A DNA stretch of 64,000 bases from Ceratodon purpureus (Eukaryota > Streptophyta > Bryopsida > Pseudoditrichales > Ditrichaceae): assembly GCA_014871385.1 (NCBI GenBank), contig CM026430.1:3513040-3577039 (forward strand), given 5' to 3'. A program made the position numbers and the translations under genes. Below the pieces are notes generated by a model, which worked only from the letters and a program-made list of their open reading frames with translations, had not been told where the DNA came from and searched no databases. Shown here piece after piece: positions 24,639 to 36,500 of the stretch (positions are counted from its first letter, which is position 1; the number at the start of each line of letters is the position of its first letter).

Positions 24639-24758
24639 TGTGGAGGGAGGCTTTGCAACAGAATCCTCGCAAGAGCTCGCAATCTAGCACACCGATCGCG
24701 CGTCCCAGCGTCGCCACAAATCAAGCTCTGCAAACTCTGCAAACTAAGAATGTCGCAA

Positions 24759-24767
24759 TTAGGGTTT
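24759..24767 (-). promoter_or_regulatory. Telo-box (AAACCCTAA) upstream of ATP synthase epsilon
   Basis: The exact motif AAACCCTAA reads on the minus strand 121 bp before the start codon. In plants this element is enriched in promoters and leaders of ribosomal, mitochondrial and cell-growth genes. The assignment rests on motif and position only. Confidence 0.5.
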
Positions 24768-24838
24768 CCAGCTTCATGTGTTGCGCTTCGCCATTTTCGT
24801 TCGGTCCTCTTCGCCTAGTATCTACGCCATTTTAGATT

Positions 24839-25916
24839 TTGATTCGTCACCGTTCGCGTCTTTGAGGATTTTGGATCGGGTGTTGAATGTAGACCCTCGG
24901 AAGATGTTGAGATTTTAGATTGGAATCTATAATTCAAGCTTTTTGGCCTTTCTTGTTGGGGTTCTAGGTCTGGTATCTACGTTTTTGGAATTTTTTTGAC
25001 AGCAGTTTACTCGTATAAAATACTTGAGCTTAAAGAATTAAGATTTCTCATCAGTCCCACATTTTCTATATAAAAGATTATCTCTTTCCACCATTTTACA
25101 TTCTATTCTAAAACTTTTTTTAATAGAAAAGTGTCATAGAATACTCAAATCTTGTTCAAATCAAGCAGTTATGGTATTAGTGTTATAGCGGTTAAATTTT
25201 TAATGCCTAAAAAATCACATAGTAGTGGCAAAAGTGTCAAAATATAAATTACAAAAATTTGTATGAATTGGATTTTGAATTTTGAGGTTTATATATGAAA
25301 AACCACAACATACATTTTTAGAAAAATGAAATTCAATTTGGAATTGTGCAACTATCAAGATACTTATGGAAAAAATAAAACAATATTGCAAATATTTGAA
25401 AATACAAAAAATACCTACAAATACAAGACATGTAATATGCAATATTTTTTCTATTTGGAAGTTTGTTATAGTGTCTTATTTTTTTGAATTGTATCTTTCT
25501 GTTCATATTCTATAGTATTTCATAAACCAAAAGCATGGATTTAAAAGCCCACTGTAAGTATTCTACACATTCCTTCATTGATGCATTATGTAATTACAAG
25601 GAATGATTAGGTCTTAAAGTTGGAGATTCAAGGCATAGAATTCAATTTCTTGCGGTAAAAAGCCAATCTTAGAATGTTACGTAATTAAATTTGTTTTGAA
25701 GGTTCAAAATCATGACCTTTACAAACGACTTTTTGTTTTTAAGGCATTGTTTAATCTGGTGGGAACAATGCTAATCACGGGCCATAAGGTCTTTGAAGCC
25801 CAAAAGGACTTTTTGTTTTTGAGGCATTGTTTAATCTTGTAGAGACAATACTAATCACGGGTCATGGGGTCTTTGAAGCATGTGTGTCTCATCATGCTTA
25901 AATATTCATACTCTTA
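24839..25916. other. AT-rich intergenic DNA with an 80-bp direct duplication
   Basis: The stretch is gene-free. Two direct copies of a block of about 73 bp start at 25727 and 25807 (gactttttgttttt...ggcattgtttaatct...tctttgaagc). They differ at about nine positions, mostly transitions. It looks like an old local duplication. Confidence 0.55.
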
Positions 25917-25940
25917 AGGCTTGTTCGCACTTGGCCTTCA
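25917..25940 (+). repeat. Left inverted terminal motif (pair with 30722-30743)
   Basis: AGGCTTGTTCGCACTTGGCCTT is matched in inverse orientation at the right end with four differences, all transitions. AT-rich MITE-like sequence follows to about 26320. No clear target duplication was found, so an element border is only a proposal. Confidence 0.4.
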
Positions 25941-26387
25941 TCAGGAAAGTCTGCCTTGTAAAATTTTATATAAATTTCATATTAAATTGACTAAAAAATA
26001 ATCAATGTGAACTTGACATTGATTTACTGTTTTTGGGTGGTTCCTGTTACAGAAAATTTATGTAAATTTTTTTGATATGAAAACTGTATTAACTTTCGTA
26101 CATACATTTTATATCAAATTTATAACATCCGTAAAATACTGTGAAAATCATAACTAAAAAATTGGATATTAATTCTTTGTTGAAAAAAAAGCATATGAAA
26201 TTTATAATGATAAAATACTTGATGTTAATTTTATACAAAATTGATATAAAATATTTAGTATTAAACTTATATAATTTTAACATTAATATGATATGAATTT
26301 TATATTAAATTTCATCAGCTTTATGAATCATCAAAATCTGAAAATCTGTAAGTGTATGAACCATTAGCCAATGAACTTCGGGGAGAG

Positions 26388-26396
26388 TTAGGGTTT
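26388..26396 (+). promoter_or_regulatory. Telo-box-like TTAGGGTTT upstream of the lipoyl gene
   Basis: The motif lies about 1.1 kb before the proposed start codon of the lipoyl-domain gene, at the beginning of a GC-richer, gene-like stretch that probably holds the promoter and 5' leader exons (26.38-27.2 kb). Function is inferred from motif and place. Confidence 0.35.
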
Positions 26397-27482
26397 CTTT
26401 GTGTTTGCTCGGTGGTTTTGAGGGGTTTTGGGTGCCTGATGGGCGTTATAGGTGTTGTGGTTGGAGTGTAGTGGTTGAGGGAGTTGAATTGCTTCGTGGG
26501 TTTTTATGGGTTTTTATGATTCGTGCGATGGTGATGGATTGCTGTTGGAATGGTGGCGGGGGAGGCGAGGGTTTTTGGACGCCATTCGGGAGGATTTGGG
26601 TTCGTTAGTGCGTGGTTGAATGTAGGCGAGTCGGAATGCGAGAGGCGGCCATGGCGTGGCGGGACAGATGATGCACCTTGTGTGCGCCGGCTCCTCGTTT
26701 GAGCTGCGCAAGGCGCGCCTGCTTTCGCCTGCTCTTTGTTCAGGTCAGTTGCTGCTGATGGATGTTCGGCACCGATTGGAGGTTTATTGTTTAATTTTTA
26801 ATCGTCACTTGCATCTTTTAATTCTCTCTATGTGCGTGTACGTGCGTCCTGTCTTGGTGTGGAATTTATTGTTCCTTGTTTTACATGAGTAGGCACTCAA
26901 TTCATAGCAATTTCTGAGCGCTAATTTGGTCTGAATTTTCGCTTTCAGTCCCAAATCATCCTTCTGAACCTCTTGAGCTTCAAAGCAAGTGAAGCGACTC
27001 GGTGATTAGTTTTGAGGCAGCCAACGATCAGATCTTTGTCAGTAAATGGCTTTTCCGCTCTGCGATTTTGTGATTCTAGTGGTGTTTGAGCACATTGCAT
27101 TTAAGAGATTTAATTTGCATGCTAATTGTGATTTTTCTTTTGCAGCTCTTTGAGTTTCTGCTGACTGCCGTCTCCAGTCCTCGATTCAGCAAGGTATATT
27201 TCCTTGGTCAGATTTGAGTGTGTTGCTGGTACTTCAATTGTATTAATGTTGAATTTGCAAGGATTGTTTATTTTGAAGTATCACGCGGTTTGTGATTCGT
27301 ATCAGAAGTTGCACGTGATATAGGTTTTTATGGATTAATTGGGTTATGTTATCGGGGGAGTTGATCACATTGCTTTGTTGATGTGATTACGGGGTTGCTG
27401 TGGCGGGTCTGATTGCGTTGGATATATTGATTGAGGTTTTTCCTGTATGAATAGGTCTACCTTCCAGCATCAATCTGTTACG

Positions 27483-28861
27483 ATGCCCAAGAATTTTGCG
27501 AAAGGAAGGAAGTCAGCGTTTCATGCTTCAAGTGGTATGTGTATCTGTATCGTTTTTGAAAGTGCAGAAGAGGTTCCTTGTGATGTTACAGTTCGGCTAG
27601 ATTGAAATGGGAGCTCTCGACGATTGACATGAATAGCTTTGCAATCCTGCCATGTATTACAATACAGTACAAATACTTTAGTCATTGATTATTGGTGTAA
27701 TAATAACGGAGAGGGATCGTTGCGTTAGCAATGACCATGCGAATAATGGCGGTCTAGTTGTTTGTCTCTGTGATTGTGGAACTTCTTAGAATCTTATTGC
27801 TCTGCTTTGAGGTTGATTGCATAGACCCTACAGGCAGGCAGGAGGCTTCTGTAATTATCTTCTAGTCGGAATTATATAAAACAGAGGCGTATAATTATTT
27901 ACACGTGTGGATGTAGTTCTTAGCAAATTATCTGAGATGGACATTGAAAGTTTGAGTCTAGTGATCACATACCTTCTAAATAATATCGGGGTTGCACGCA
28001 GCTCGGCCTGTAATGGAAATTGGGATGCCGTCACTGTCACCTACCATGACTCAGGTTTGTCCTACCTCTATCATTCTTGACGCGTTCCTGCTTCCTCAAT
28101 GAACCTTCACATTGCAGCATGTATATCCACTTGCAATTGAAAATGAGATTCCATTTTTAATCTGAATTTCGAATTAACTAATATAAGTATTCATAGGTGC
28201 GTTGCTTCAGCACATACTAATCATTATAACTCTTAACTGTCTTCTATCATTGCAGGGTAACATAGCTGTGTGGAGGAAGAAGGAAGGAGATGAAGTCGCT
28301 GCTGGGGATGTTTTGTGTGAAATTGAGACGGTAGGTTTAGTATTTGCAGGTCTTAGAAACACTACTCGTACTTGTTCTCATTCAAATTTTAGTGCAATCA
28401 CTTCACCTGTCCATATCATGACCGTCTCGTTTTCATGTTTTGGCGTTTTGAATGATGGTTGTTACTCTGTCAACAGGATAAGGCAACGCTGGAGATGGAA
28501 TCGATGGAAGACGGGTTTTTGGGAAAAATTCTTGTCGGTGATGGTGTAAAGGACATACCAGTTGGCCAGGTATATTACTTTTATGCCCTAAGCACTAAAA
28601 GATAGTTGGCGCTTCTCATTTTATCAAACGAGCTTTTGGTTCTCTAATCAACTCCCAATGAATTTTGTCTGCGTCACATCTTCGCTTGGACCAGGCTGCA
28701 TATTTATTGTGTTAATTTGAATTCTGTCTGCTTTTTGTGATTTCGAGATTGATTTACTGATTGGACTGATATGGATTTGCTTATGGTATTCTGTGCAGGT
28801 TGCGTCAGGATCTTCTTTCGCAGCCCAAATGAAGATTCCCGGAGTCACAGAAAGCACCTGA
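27483..28861 (+). CDS. Lipoyl-domain-only protein derived from pyruvate dehydrogenase E2 (111 aa)
   Basis: Five exons (27483-27534, 28002-28054, 28256-28330, 28477-28569, 28799-28861) join in frame. They give a basic, presequence-like N-terminus and one biotinyl/lipoyl domain: [41 protein letters not shown] with the lipoylated Lys in ETDKA, and [11 protein letters not shown]. This domain carries the swinging lipoyl arm in the dihydrolipoamide acetyltransferase of the mitochondrial pyruvate dehydrogenase complex. The usual hinge, E1/E3-binding domain and catalytic domain are absent; after VGQ the frame reads about 20 unrelated residues and stops. The leader may extend further upstream, as the frame is open to an acceptor near 27455. 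It may be a truncated pseudogene or a free lipoyl carrier. Confidence 0.6.
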
Positions 28862-29340
28862 GGAGGTAGGGCAAATGTATTCTTGAAGGGAATTTTTGTC
28901 CTTGTATTTTCTAATATATGGGAATACTCCTTTTACTGTTCAGTAATATGTCGAGTGTTCTTTCTCAACTCGGATAAGGTGAAGCTAATGGTCTCGTAAA
29001 TTGGTGAATTGCAGAATGATGGACCGGTTCAAATTGTTGTTTCGTCTACTTTTGATGAAATCGTTCTCGATGAATCAAAGGACGTCATGTGAGTCCGGAT
29101 TGAGTCGGGCTTGGGTAGAAGAATTCGGTGTTTGTTTTTATTAGTTAAGTAGAATCGGTGATTTGGTGGAAGATTGATTCGTGGTTGTGAGCTTGTGATG
29201 GTGATGGTGATGGTGATGGTGGTGGTGTTCAGGTGAGTGAAGGAGGAGCAGCTATGGCTAGTTCACGCAAATTGCCGAAGCTGCAAGGCAGTCTGTTCAA
29301 ATACGGTAGCAAATCGATTCAGGTTTTATAGCGATGTGCA
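28799..29340 (+). pseudogene. Protein disulfide isomerase gene fragment
   Basis: The exon 29015-29088 encodes NDGPVQIVV...FDEIVLDESKDV, the conserved start of the second thioredoxin (a') domain of plant PDI, with an acceptor before it and a donor after it (AT|gtgagt). The end of the upstream exon, read in a shifted frame, gives PESQKAPEE, which would fit the PDI linker; one extra C at about 28838-28840 and an in-frame TGA break it. Around 29250-29330 a frame reads LWLVHANCRSCKAV, possibly a decayed YAPWCGHCQA active site, but this is weak. The remaining PDI domains are not present, so this is a remnant. Confidence 0.6.
29196..29229 (+). repeat. Short GTGATG microsatellite
   Basis: About five copies of GTGATG/GTGGTG in tandem lie downstream of the PDI fragment. 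Confidence 0.7.
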
Positions 29341-29450
29341 TCTTCTAGCAAATTGTGATCCCGTTGTATAGAGTGCGAAGGAACTGATTGTTTGATTATG
29401 AGGATCGTCATTTCACGCTTCCTAAACCCTAATTTTTAAATGTAAGCAAC

Positions 29451-29558
29451 TGTTACATTTGATCTATTATACATCTGCGTCATTGTTACATTTGATCTAT
29501 TATACATCTGCGTCATTGTTACATTTGATCTATTATACATCTGCGTCATTGTTACATT
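29451..29558 (+). repeat. 33-bp minisatellite, three perfect units
   Basis: Units of 33 bp beginning tgttacatttgatctattat repeat exactly three times (29451-29483, 29484-29516, 29517-29549), followed by a 9-bp partial copy. Perfect identity implies recent expansion. Confidence 0.9.
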
Positions 29559-30890
29559 GCATGAATATGGAATGTACACTTATATGTGTTTTATGGGCAG
29601 AAAATCTACCATATGTTTACACTTCACTGATTCTAAATCTACCATATTCTCTCATGTCTCCAACTCTAAATCTACCCTGTAGCTACATGAGCATTCAGTC
29701 CGAAATCTACAAATATTAAATATTCTACCTCCAAAATTTAACAGAGAAGTGGATTCATGTGCAATTTTAAGAATTATTTCATGCAAGTTTTATATGCAAT
29801 TTATATAAATTTTATATAAATTTTACATTCAAAATTGTACTTAAAATTAATGTTATTTTTATAGTACACAGGATACTAGTTAAATTGACAAAAGATTTAC
29901 AATTATTTTATATAAATGGCTAGCTTGTTATATTCAACAGTAATTTTTTACAGAATTTATATAAAATTTACTCCATCAGACTTTCCTGATGTTAGAGGTG
30001 GTCATACAAAGTGGTCTTACCTCCTTAAAAAAGTGTCTTGTCAGCTACATTCTTTAGTAATTAGTAATTCTACATTGATGTCCACATGACAAATTTTAAA
30101 GAATGAATATTAGCTAACATTTAGAAGGAAAAAAATATTTGAGCAATAGTAGACAATTATTAATGAAGCACCAGAATTGAAAAAAATTCCAAAATTTGAA
30201 CACTTTAGAATGTTCTTAGCTAAAGTAGAATGTCCTAGAACCACCACCACCTTCATAAGCAATATGTAGGTCTCTCTAGGACTGCCACTAGCATTATCAG
30301 AACACTCAATTCAAATTGACCAATCTGAACATTAAAAAAGCTCGTGGTTTTAGGTATCATCATGAGTGAAAATTAGTACCACATGGTGTGACAAGGAAAA
30401 ATCTATATACCAGATTTGGGTTACGAAGTACTTTTGACTTTAGAAATTTGTATATATTTCAGTATTGAGAAGAAAATTCTCAAAAATTTGCATTTTGTTA
30501 AAAAACAACTTTCTTACATGGGAAAAATACACCCTGAAAATGACCCTACAAAAAAAACTCAGAATCATAAAGTTGGTGGTTTTAGGACAATCGACCTTAA
30601 TGTGGCACTTGGGGACCATTATGTAATCCAGTTATTATTGATAACACCTTTCCAAACCTCATTGATGACACCTTTTCTAAACAAATTGTGGAGGTGTTGA
30701 ATTTTTACCCATGTTCTTTGCAAAGGTCAAGTGCAAACGGGCCTATAGTTAACTAAATTTTATCTACACCAATGTCAATGAAGGAATCTAGGTTTACAGT
30801 AACCCACATCACTTTCGCTCCCACTGTACCCCTCACTCATGTCCCAATCCCATATAATATTCTATCAGAGCATTGAATTCCACAACAGTC
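29559..30890. other. AT-rich, MITE-like intergenic DNA
   Basis: No gene is supported. At 29972-29990 the motif catcagactttcctgatg is an inverted match to 25938-25955 near the left terminal motif. The right inverted terminal motif (aaggtcaagtgcaaacgggcct) lies at 30722-30743. Confidence 0.4.
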
Positions 30891-31195
30891 CACTCCCCCC
30901 TCCACACCTACTCAACCCCCCCAACACTACTGGAATTGCACCACACCAACATCAAAAGCACCCCCAAATGCATGCCCCAAACCCCAAGAAAGACCCCTTC
31001 CCAGCCAACGCACCCCGCCACCTGGCCCCCCAACCGCCGACGTGGCACCACGCGTCCTCCCCCAACCCATCCCACCTGGCACGCCCCGTCAGCCACCCCC
31101 AATCACCCCTCCCCCTCAAAACCCACCTCCCATCAAACCCCCCAAAACACCTCCGACCAAACCCATTCGGCACCAAATTTGGTCCCAAATTTTTT
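30890..31195 (+). promoter_or_regulatory. C-rich, G-poor leader/promoter of the DUF7733-like gene
   Basis: About 300 bp immediately upstream of the start are dominated by C and A with C runs (ccccaaaccccaag, ccccctccac) and very few G. This is a strand-asymmetric promoter or 5' untranslated region; open frames across it are by-products of composition. No TATA box is assigned. Confidence 0.4.
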
Positions 31196-31310
31196 TCATC
31201 ATTTTCCCGTCTTTTTGCGCTAGAATTGCTCGAAATCCGATTCTGCGCCGAACCCATCTCTCACAATCACACCTTGAGCCGCGGATTCGGACCGAGAGGA
31301 ACCGAGATCG

Positions 31311-32710
31311 ATGTCGGGGGCGACGCTAGCGACGGGGCCGCGCATCCCGAAGCATGTCGATCGCGAGACGCACGGGGAGAAGTTCGATCGGCGGGCGCCG
31401 GACTCCGGCGGGCTGGGCGGCATCATGGGCTCGCTGCGCGTGATCGAGCTCCAGCTCGTGGCCTTCATCATCGTGTTCTCGGCGTCGGGGCTAGTCCCCA
31501 TCGTCGACCTCGCCTTCCCCGTCTTCCTCACCGTCTACTCGTTCCTGCTCTCGGGGCTCGTGTTTCCGAACTACGGCAACCCGGAGTCGCTGCAGGTGTT
31601 CAAGGGCAACAGGTTGTTTCAAGTTTATGTTGTGGTCGGGACTGTCATCGGGTTGTTTCTTCCCCTGGCGTATGTGTTGGGCGGGTTCGCCAGGAATGAC
31701 CAGGAGGCTGTGCGGGCCGCCACGCCGCACCTGTTTCTGCTGTCGTTCCAGGTGTTGTCTGAGAATCTCATCGCCGGGTTGAACATCTTCTCCGTCCCGG
31801 TTCGGGCTTTGCTGCCTATTTTGTATAGCACTCGCCGGCTGTTTTCTTTGTCCGATTGGGTTGTCAACACGTGGGTTGTGAAGAAGATCGGCGTCGAGGT
31901 TGCTCTTCAGGTGTGGTTTCGTTTGCCATTTTTTTTTTTGTGAATTTTGGATTTTTCTCTTGAACACGAGTTTTTCATGTGGCTCATGAGAACGTGTTTT
32001 TTGTGTTGACGTTTTTTTTGCTACAGCGTTAAAGAGTTAGGTTACAATGAAATTTGATTTTAATGGAAAAGACTGTGCTATGGTTAAAATTATCCAGAAG
32101 TTGGTTTAATGAGAATTTTAATGGAATATCAAAGTATAGAAAATCATTTTAACTTAGACTTTGCTGGTTTGATTATGATCGAATGATTATCTAAGTCTTG
32201 TGAGTTTGATTTAAGTGTTGCGAGTGAATACTTATTTAAGACAGAAGGTCTTATGAGTTTCATGTTTGCGATTTATCAGAATAACATGGAATATCAAAAT
32301 ACAGAAAATAATTTAAAACTAGTACTTTGTGGATCTAATATATTTTTCATTACCATGATCATGATTTTAGGATTAAAGTGAAATCATGGAGATCATCAGA
32401 TTTATGGCAGTTTAATAATGAAATGATGCTAAGAAGTTTAGTATCTGTGAAATTGCAGGATGAGACCTGGATCTGGTTCGGTCGTGTGTTGTCTGCAGCC
32501 AACGCCATCTACTACACCATCAACCTGTTCGTGTTCCTGATCCCCATGTTTTTGCCCCGTGCGTTCGAGACCTACTTCGAAGACAGGGCCAACTTCCACA
32601 AGGAGCATCCCAAGCAGGAGAAGAGCTACATGCCATCACTCCCAGGAAAGATTCCAGTGCCATCGCTTCTGAAGAAGGATGACCCCACCAAGGAGAAGAA
32701 GGCAGAGTAA
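31311..32710 (+). CDS. DUF7733-like plant multi-pass membrane protein (283 aa)
   Basis: There are two exons, 31311-31910 and 32459-32710, joined in phase 0 (EVALQ|DETWIWF) across a 548-bp AT-rich intron. The ATG at 31311 starts a GC-rich exon. Hydrophobic segments at about residues 47-62, 65-85, 103-127 and 140-165, plus one in exon 2 (NAIYYTINLFVFLIPMF), predict an integral membrane protein. The C-terminal tail is soluble and Lys/Pro-rich. The conserved LVPIVDLAFP and GNRLFQVYVVVG segments are as I recall them from the plant-specific family annotated DUF7733, of unknown function. The gene converges on the acyl-activating enzyme gene. Confidence 0.75.
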
Positions 32711-33508
32711 GGTTTTGTAGCAAGTAAAACAAATACCTTGAGAGCAGGTTAGGGCACCTGGAAACAGTGTTTCGTTGAAGATTTTAAGTCCCATTCAAGT
32801 ATATAGAGAGATTACAGGTATGTACAACGCTGAAGGTTTGTACAGTGTAGTGTTCGGAGAAGGATACTAGAGCTGACAATAACATCATTCATAGCTTGCT
32901 TTTCTGGTTGTAATGATAGGCTTAATCGTAAATATGAGTATAACTTAGCTTCGACTGAACTGAGGTGTATACGGGCATTCCCAGTTTCAGTAATTGATAA
33001 TATTTGAAAAGTGAGATCTTCCTGTTGTACTCTTTGTTTTTGATCATATTCCAAATTTCAGGAAGGAATTTCAATCAACACTATAAGTTGCACGATCGTG
33101 TATTCGTTCCACCTCTCTATCTGCACATGAACGATATGGTTGATTATGAATAGTTGCAGTGTCATTACTTTCGATGAGAATGTATAAGGTGTAGAAGTGT
33201 AAACTATGAGATTCTCACCAAACGCTGCATAAAGAATATAAGTTGCCTCAAATTGGCTGATTGGACTAAAAAATGGTAATCAAAATGTGATAACTAGGTG
33301 TAACCTGCTATGCATCGAGTATTGAAGGAAGATGTTTCTCATTCCAAGCTCTGAACCTAACTTAAAAGACTAAATTATGATTCTGTTGAGTTTCCACAAT
33401 GATGAAAGCATTTCTGGTTACAGCGATTGGGTTGCAAAGAAAGAAACCTCAACCAAACTGTTGCCGATTTGTTAAAAGTATCTCTATCATTGATGTGCAT
33501 GGTGTTAT
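32711..33508. other. Convergent intergenic region
   Basis: This lies between the stop codons of two converging genes and should hold both 3' untranslated regions. No other feature is seen. Confidence 0.5.
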
Positions 33509-36500
33509 TTACAAGCTTGACTTCCTTGGGGAAGTGACCGGTCCATACTGGCTGCGAAGCATCCGCCTCATTACTTTATTGGAGGCAGTACGAGGTAGTG
33601 AAGGAGCAGTGCCCACTGCATTTACCTGCAAAAGAGATGGAATTAATTACCACGTCGTATGGAAAAAACCAGCATTTCAAATTCTTCAAGGTTAAGAAAT
33701 TTACCTTGAACAAAGGGTTCAACTTCGCTTGAATTGCTGCGTTGAAGATCTTCTTCAAGCTCTCAAGTGAGATGTCATTTCTACCTTCTTTCAAAACTAC
33801 AACTATCAGCAGTTGCTCCGGACCTCCACCGGAAGGGGGCACGCCAATAGCAGCAGTCTCCAAAACATCTTCGTGAGCCGAGTTGCACACTCTTTCAATT
33901 TCCACTGAACTAACCTGCAATCCCAAAATAATCCCTTTAATCAAATGAACAAAGGAAAAACAGTGAAAAACTAACCCTAGATTTTCATCTACTAACCAGT
34001 GTTCGGAATTTCAAGATCCTCTATGCTTACACTGAAAACATGAACTGCTTCCAATGGATACATCGAAGATTGTCTAAACTCTGAGATTGTCAAAAATAGG
34101 TGTTGCAGAATAGGTTCTACAGGCGTATATTAGTGGGAGTATAAATGATAACCACAGTTTCAGTGACAAATTTTCTCTGCGTGGAGTCAGTGCCTGAATA
34201 CTGACCTTGATGCCTCCCAGATTCATTGTATCATCAACGCGACCATGTGCACGATAGTAACCGCCTACGGTACGCTCGATCTCGTCACCATGCCTTCTCA
34301 GAGTCTGCAAACAATCAAATTGCGTCAGTGAAAAATTCAATCACCTGAAGGGCTAGGCAGAACAAAGCACCTCTCCTCCATGAATAAATGTCTGTCGCTA
34401 AATCTTACACATTGAGAACATGTATGCAATTTCAAGACTCACCTTCTCTTGAAACTTTGGCATCCCTTTGTAATAAACATTAAAGTGGTTCGCATTTAAC
34501 AAACGCAATGATGATCCAAAAATCGATGGGTCCAACGCGCACTCCCCAGTCGCTGGTTTATCTGATGGCTGGTGCAAAACAACCACGTCTTTACATCATT
34601 TTTAGTAACTATCATATCTCATACGAATTTGTGAACTATAAAGGTAAAAGAAGCTCAGCCTTGCTCCGGGAACGATTCGGCAAGGAAGTGAAAACTCTGG
34701 ACAAATGCAGTCTAGCACAACTAGAAGGAAGGACAAAATTCTGCTTCGTGTGGCTTCCATATTAAACTCAATTATCCTTTAAGTGTAATCACAACAAGAT
34801 CAGCCTCGATACTAACCAAAGGATGTCCATGGTCATCAAGTATTATGATCCTGCAACCCATAGCCGGCGTGCTAAAAGCTGACAGAGACTGAGGTTGTAA
34901 CATTGATCCAGTGACGAAAGCCCCTCCAATTTCAGTTCCCCCGCAATATTCTATAATAGGTTTGTATTTTGCTTGGCTCATCAACCACAAGTAGTCGTCC
35001 ACATTTGACGCTTCACCAGAGGAACTGAAGCATCTGCAATACAGTCAGCACAAAATCATAAAAAACTATTAGGGACTGGAAGGTGGGTGCCATAGCCCCG
35101 CTTAAAAGAGCCGAAAGCTTATAGACTCAGCCACAGCCTTATTGAAGGAAGAACAATCATTACAGAGACTACAGATGGTAGGGCATAGGAACAAGTATTA
35201 CTTACCGCAGATGGGACCAGTCGCAGCCATTAACAGCATCAGAGCTCCTCCATGCTTTCACAATACTTGGAACAAGACCAAGCATAGTAACTCTTGCATC
35301 CTAAGGCATCAATAATCAGGAGCCATTCCATCCGTTAGGACCTTGAGAAGAATAAAAATTGACAACATTCATGAAAATGAAGAATACTGCGGGACTGAGA
35401 AATACAAGTTCGGCAGCAAAGGACATTTAATATAACAATTCCCTACATGAGCGGAGATATACCTGAACGAATTTAGCAAATCCGTAGCCTAATGGTGCGC
35501 CATTGTAGAGAGCTATAGAAGCTCGATTTAAAAGAGCTGCGTATATAAGCCAGGGCCCCATCATCCAGCCCAAATTGGTAGGCCATGCCACCACGTCTTT
35601 GTGTCGGATATCATGATGTGCCCAGGCGTCGGCTGCAGCTTTGATAGGAGTTGCATGCGTCCAGGGAATTGCTTTCGGATCCCCTGTTCATATAATAAAA
35701 CCACCAGAAGTTATTCTCAGGAATTGTTTGACGTGCGGTCGTTCACTAATCTCGATTCAGTGCACGCAATCCATGGTTTCTAAAAGAACCAAAAGGAGAA
35801 TTCGTACCTGTCGTTCCTGATGAAAAGAGGATATTGGAGGTATCCTCGATATCCATTGCCACTGCTTTGAAGTCATCTGGTCTGCGGGAGTATTGCAAGT
35901 TGTGCAACACGAATAAGAGTATTATATGAAATTCTAAAAGACAGAAAAGACATGAACACCTAGCTGTTTTCACAGAGACATATGCTGAATCCATCATGGT
36001 TCTTTCGTTTTTTATTCAGTACCTGTCCACTATGCTAGCCAGCTCCAGAAACGTATCCCATGACATGTCGCCTTCACGAAGAGAAACTTTCATTTCTTGG
36101 TCAGATGCAGGCAACACAATGGCTCTAGGTCCATTTGCCTCCACAACCCGGCTATTCACACAAAGCCAGCACCGAGTGAGAAAGGCAGATATTATTTGGG
36201 TCGCCAGAAATACTGAGGCTTGACAGGCTAATATGGCGCACCGAAACTGCTAATAAGGTCTGAAAATGCTACACACGAAAGAGATCCAAAAGAGGAGGGC
36301 AACAAAATGTCAACTATATTCCCCTGAAATTACCTTCGCAACCCTTACAACCTTCAGTTTATTGACCAATCAAATGAAACTCTAGTTTTTGTAATTAACA
36401 AAGTCAATGGTGTGAACATACTTGTATAATGGATGAATCCTCTGACCCCGCAGAATTACATCCTGTAAATCAAGCATCGTATACACTGTCATTGTCGTCA

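Noticed and set aside
27483..28861. Full-length pyruvate dehydrogenase E2 gene
   Set aside because: No hinge, peripheral-subunit-binding or catalytic domain exons occur downstream; PDI-like and AT-rich sequence follow instead.
30839..31699. 286-residue open frame over the DUF7733-like gene start
   Set aside because: It is out of frame with the conserved membrane protein and Pro/His/Arg-rich owing to the C-rich leader.
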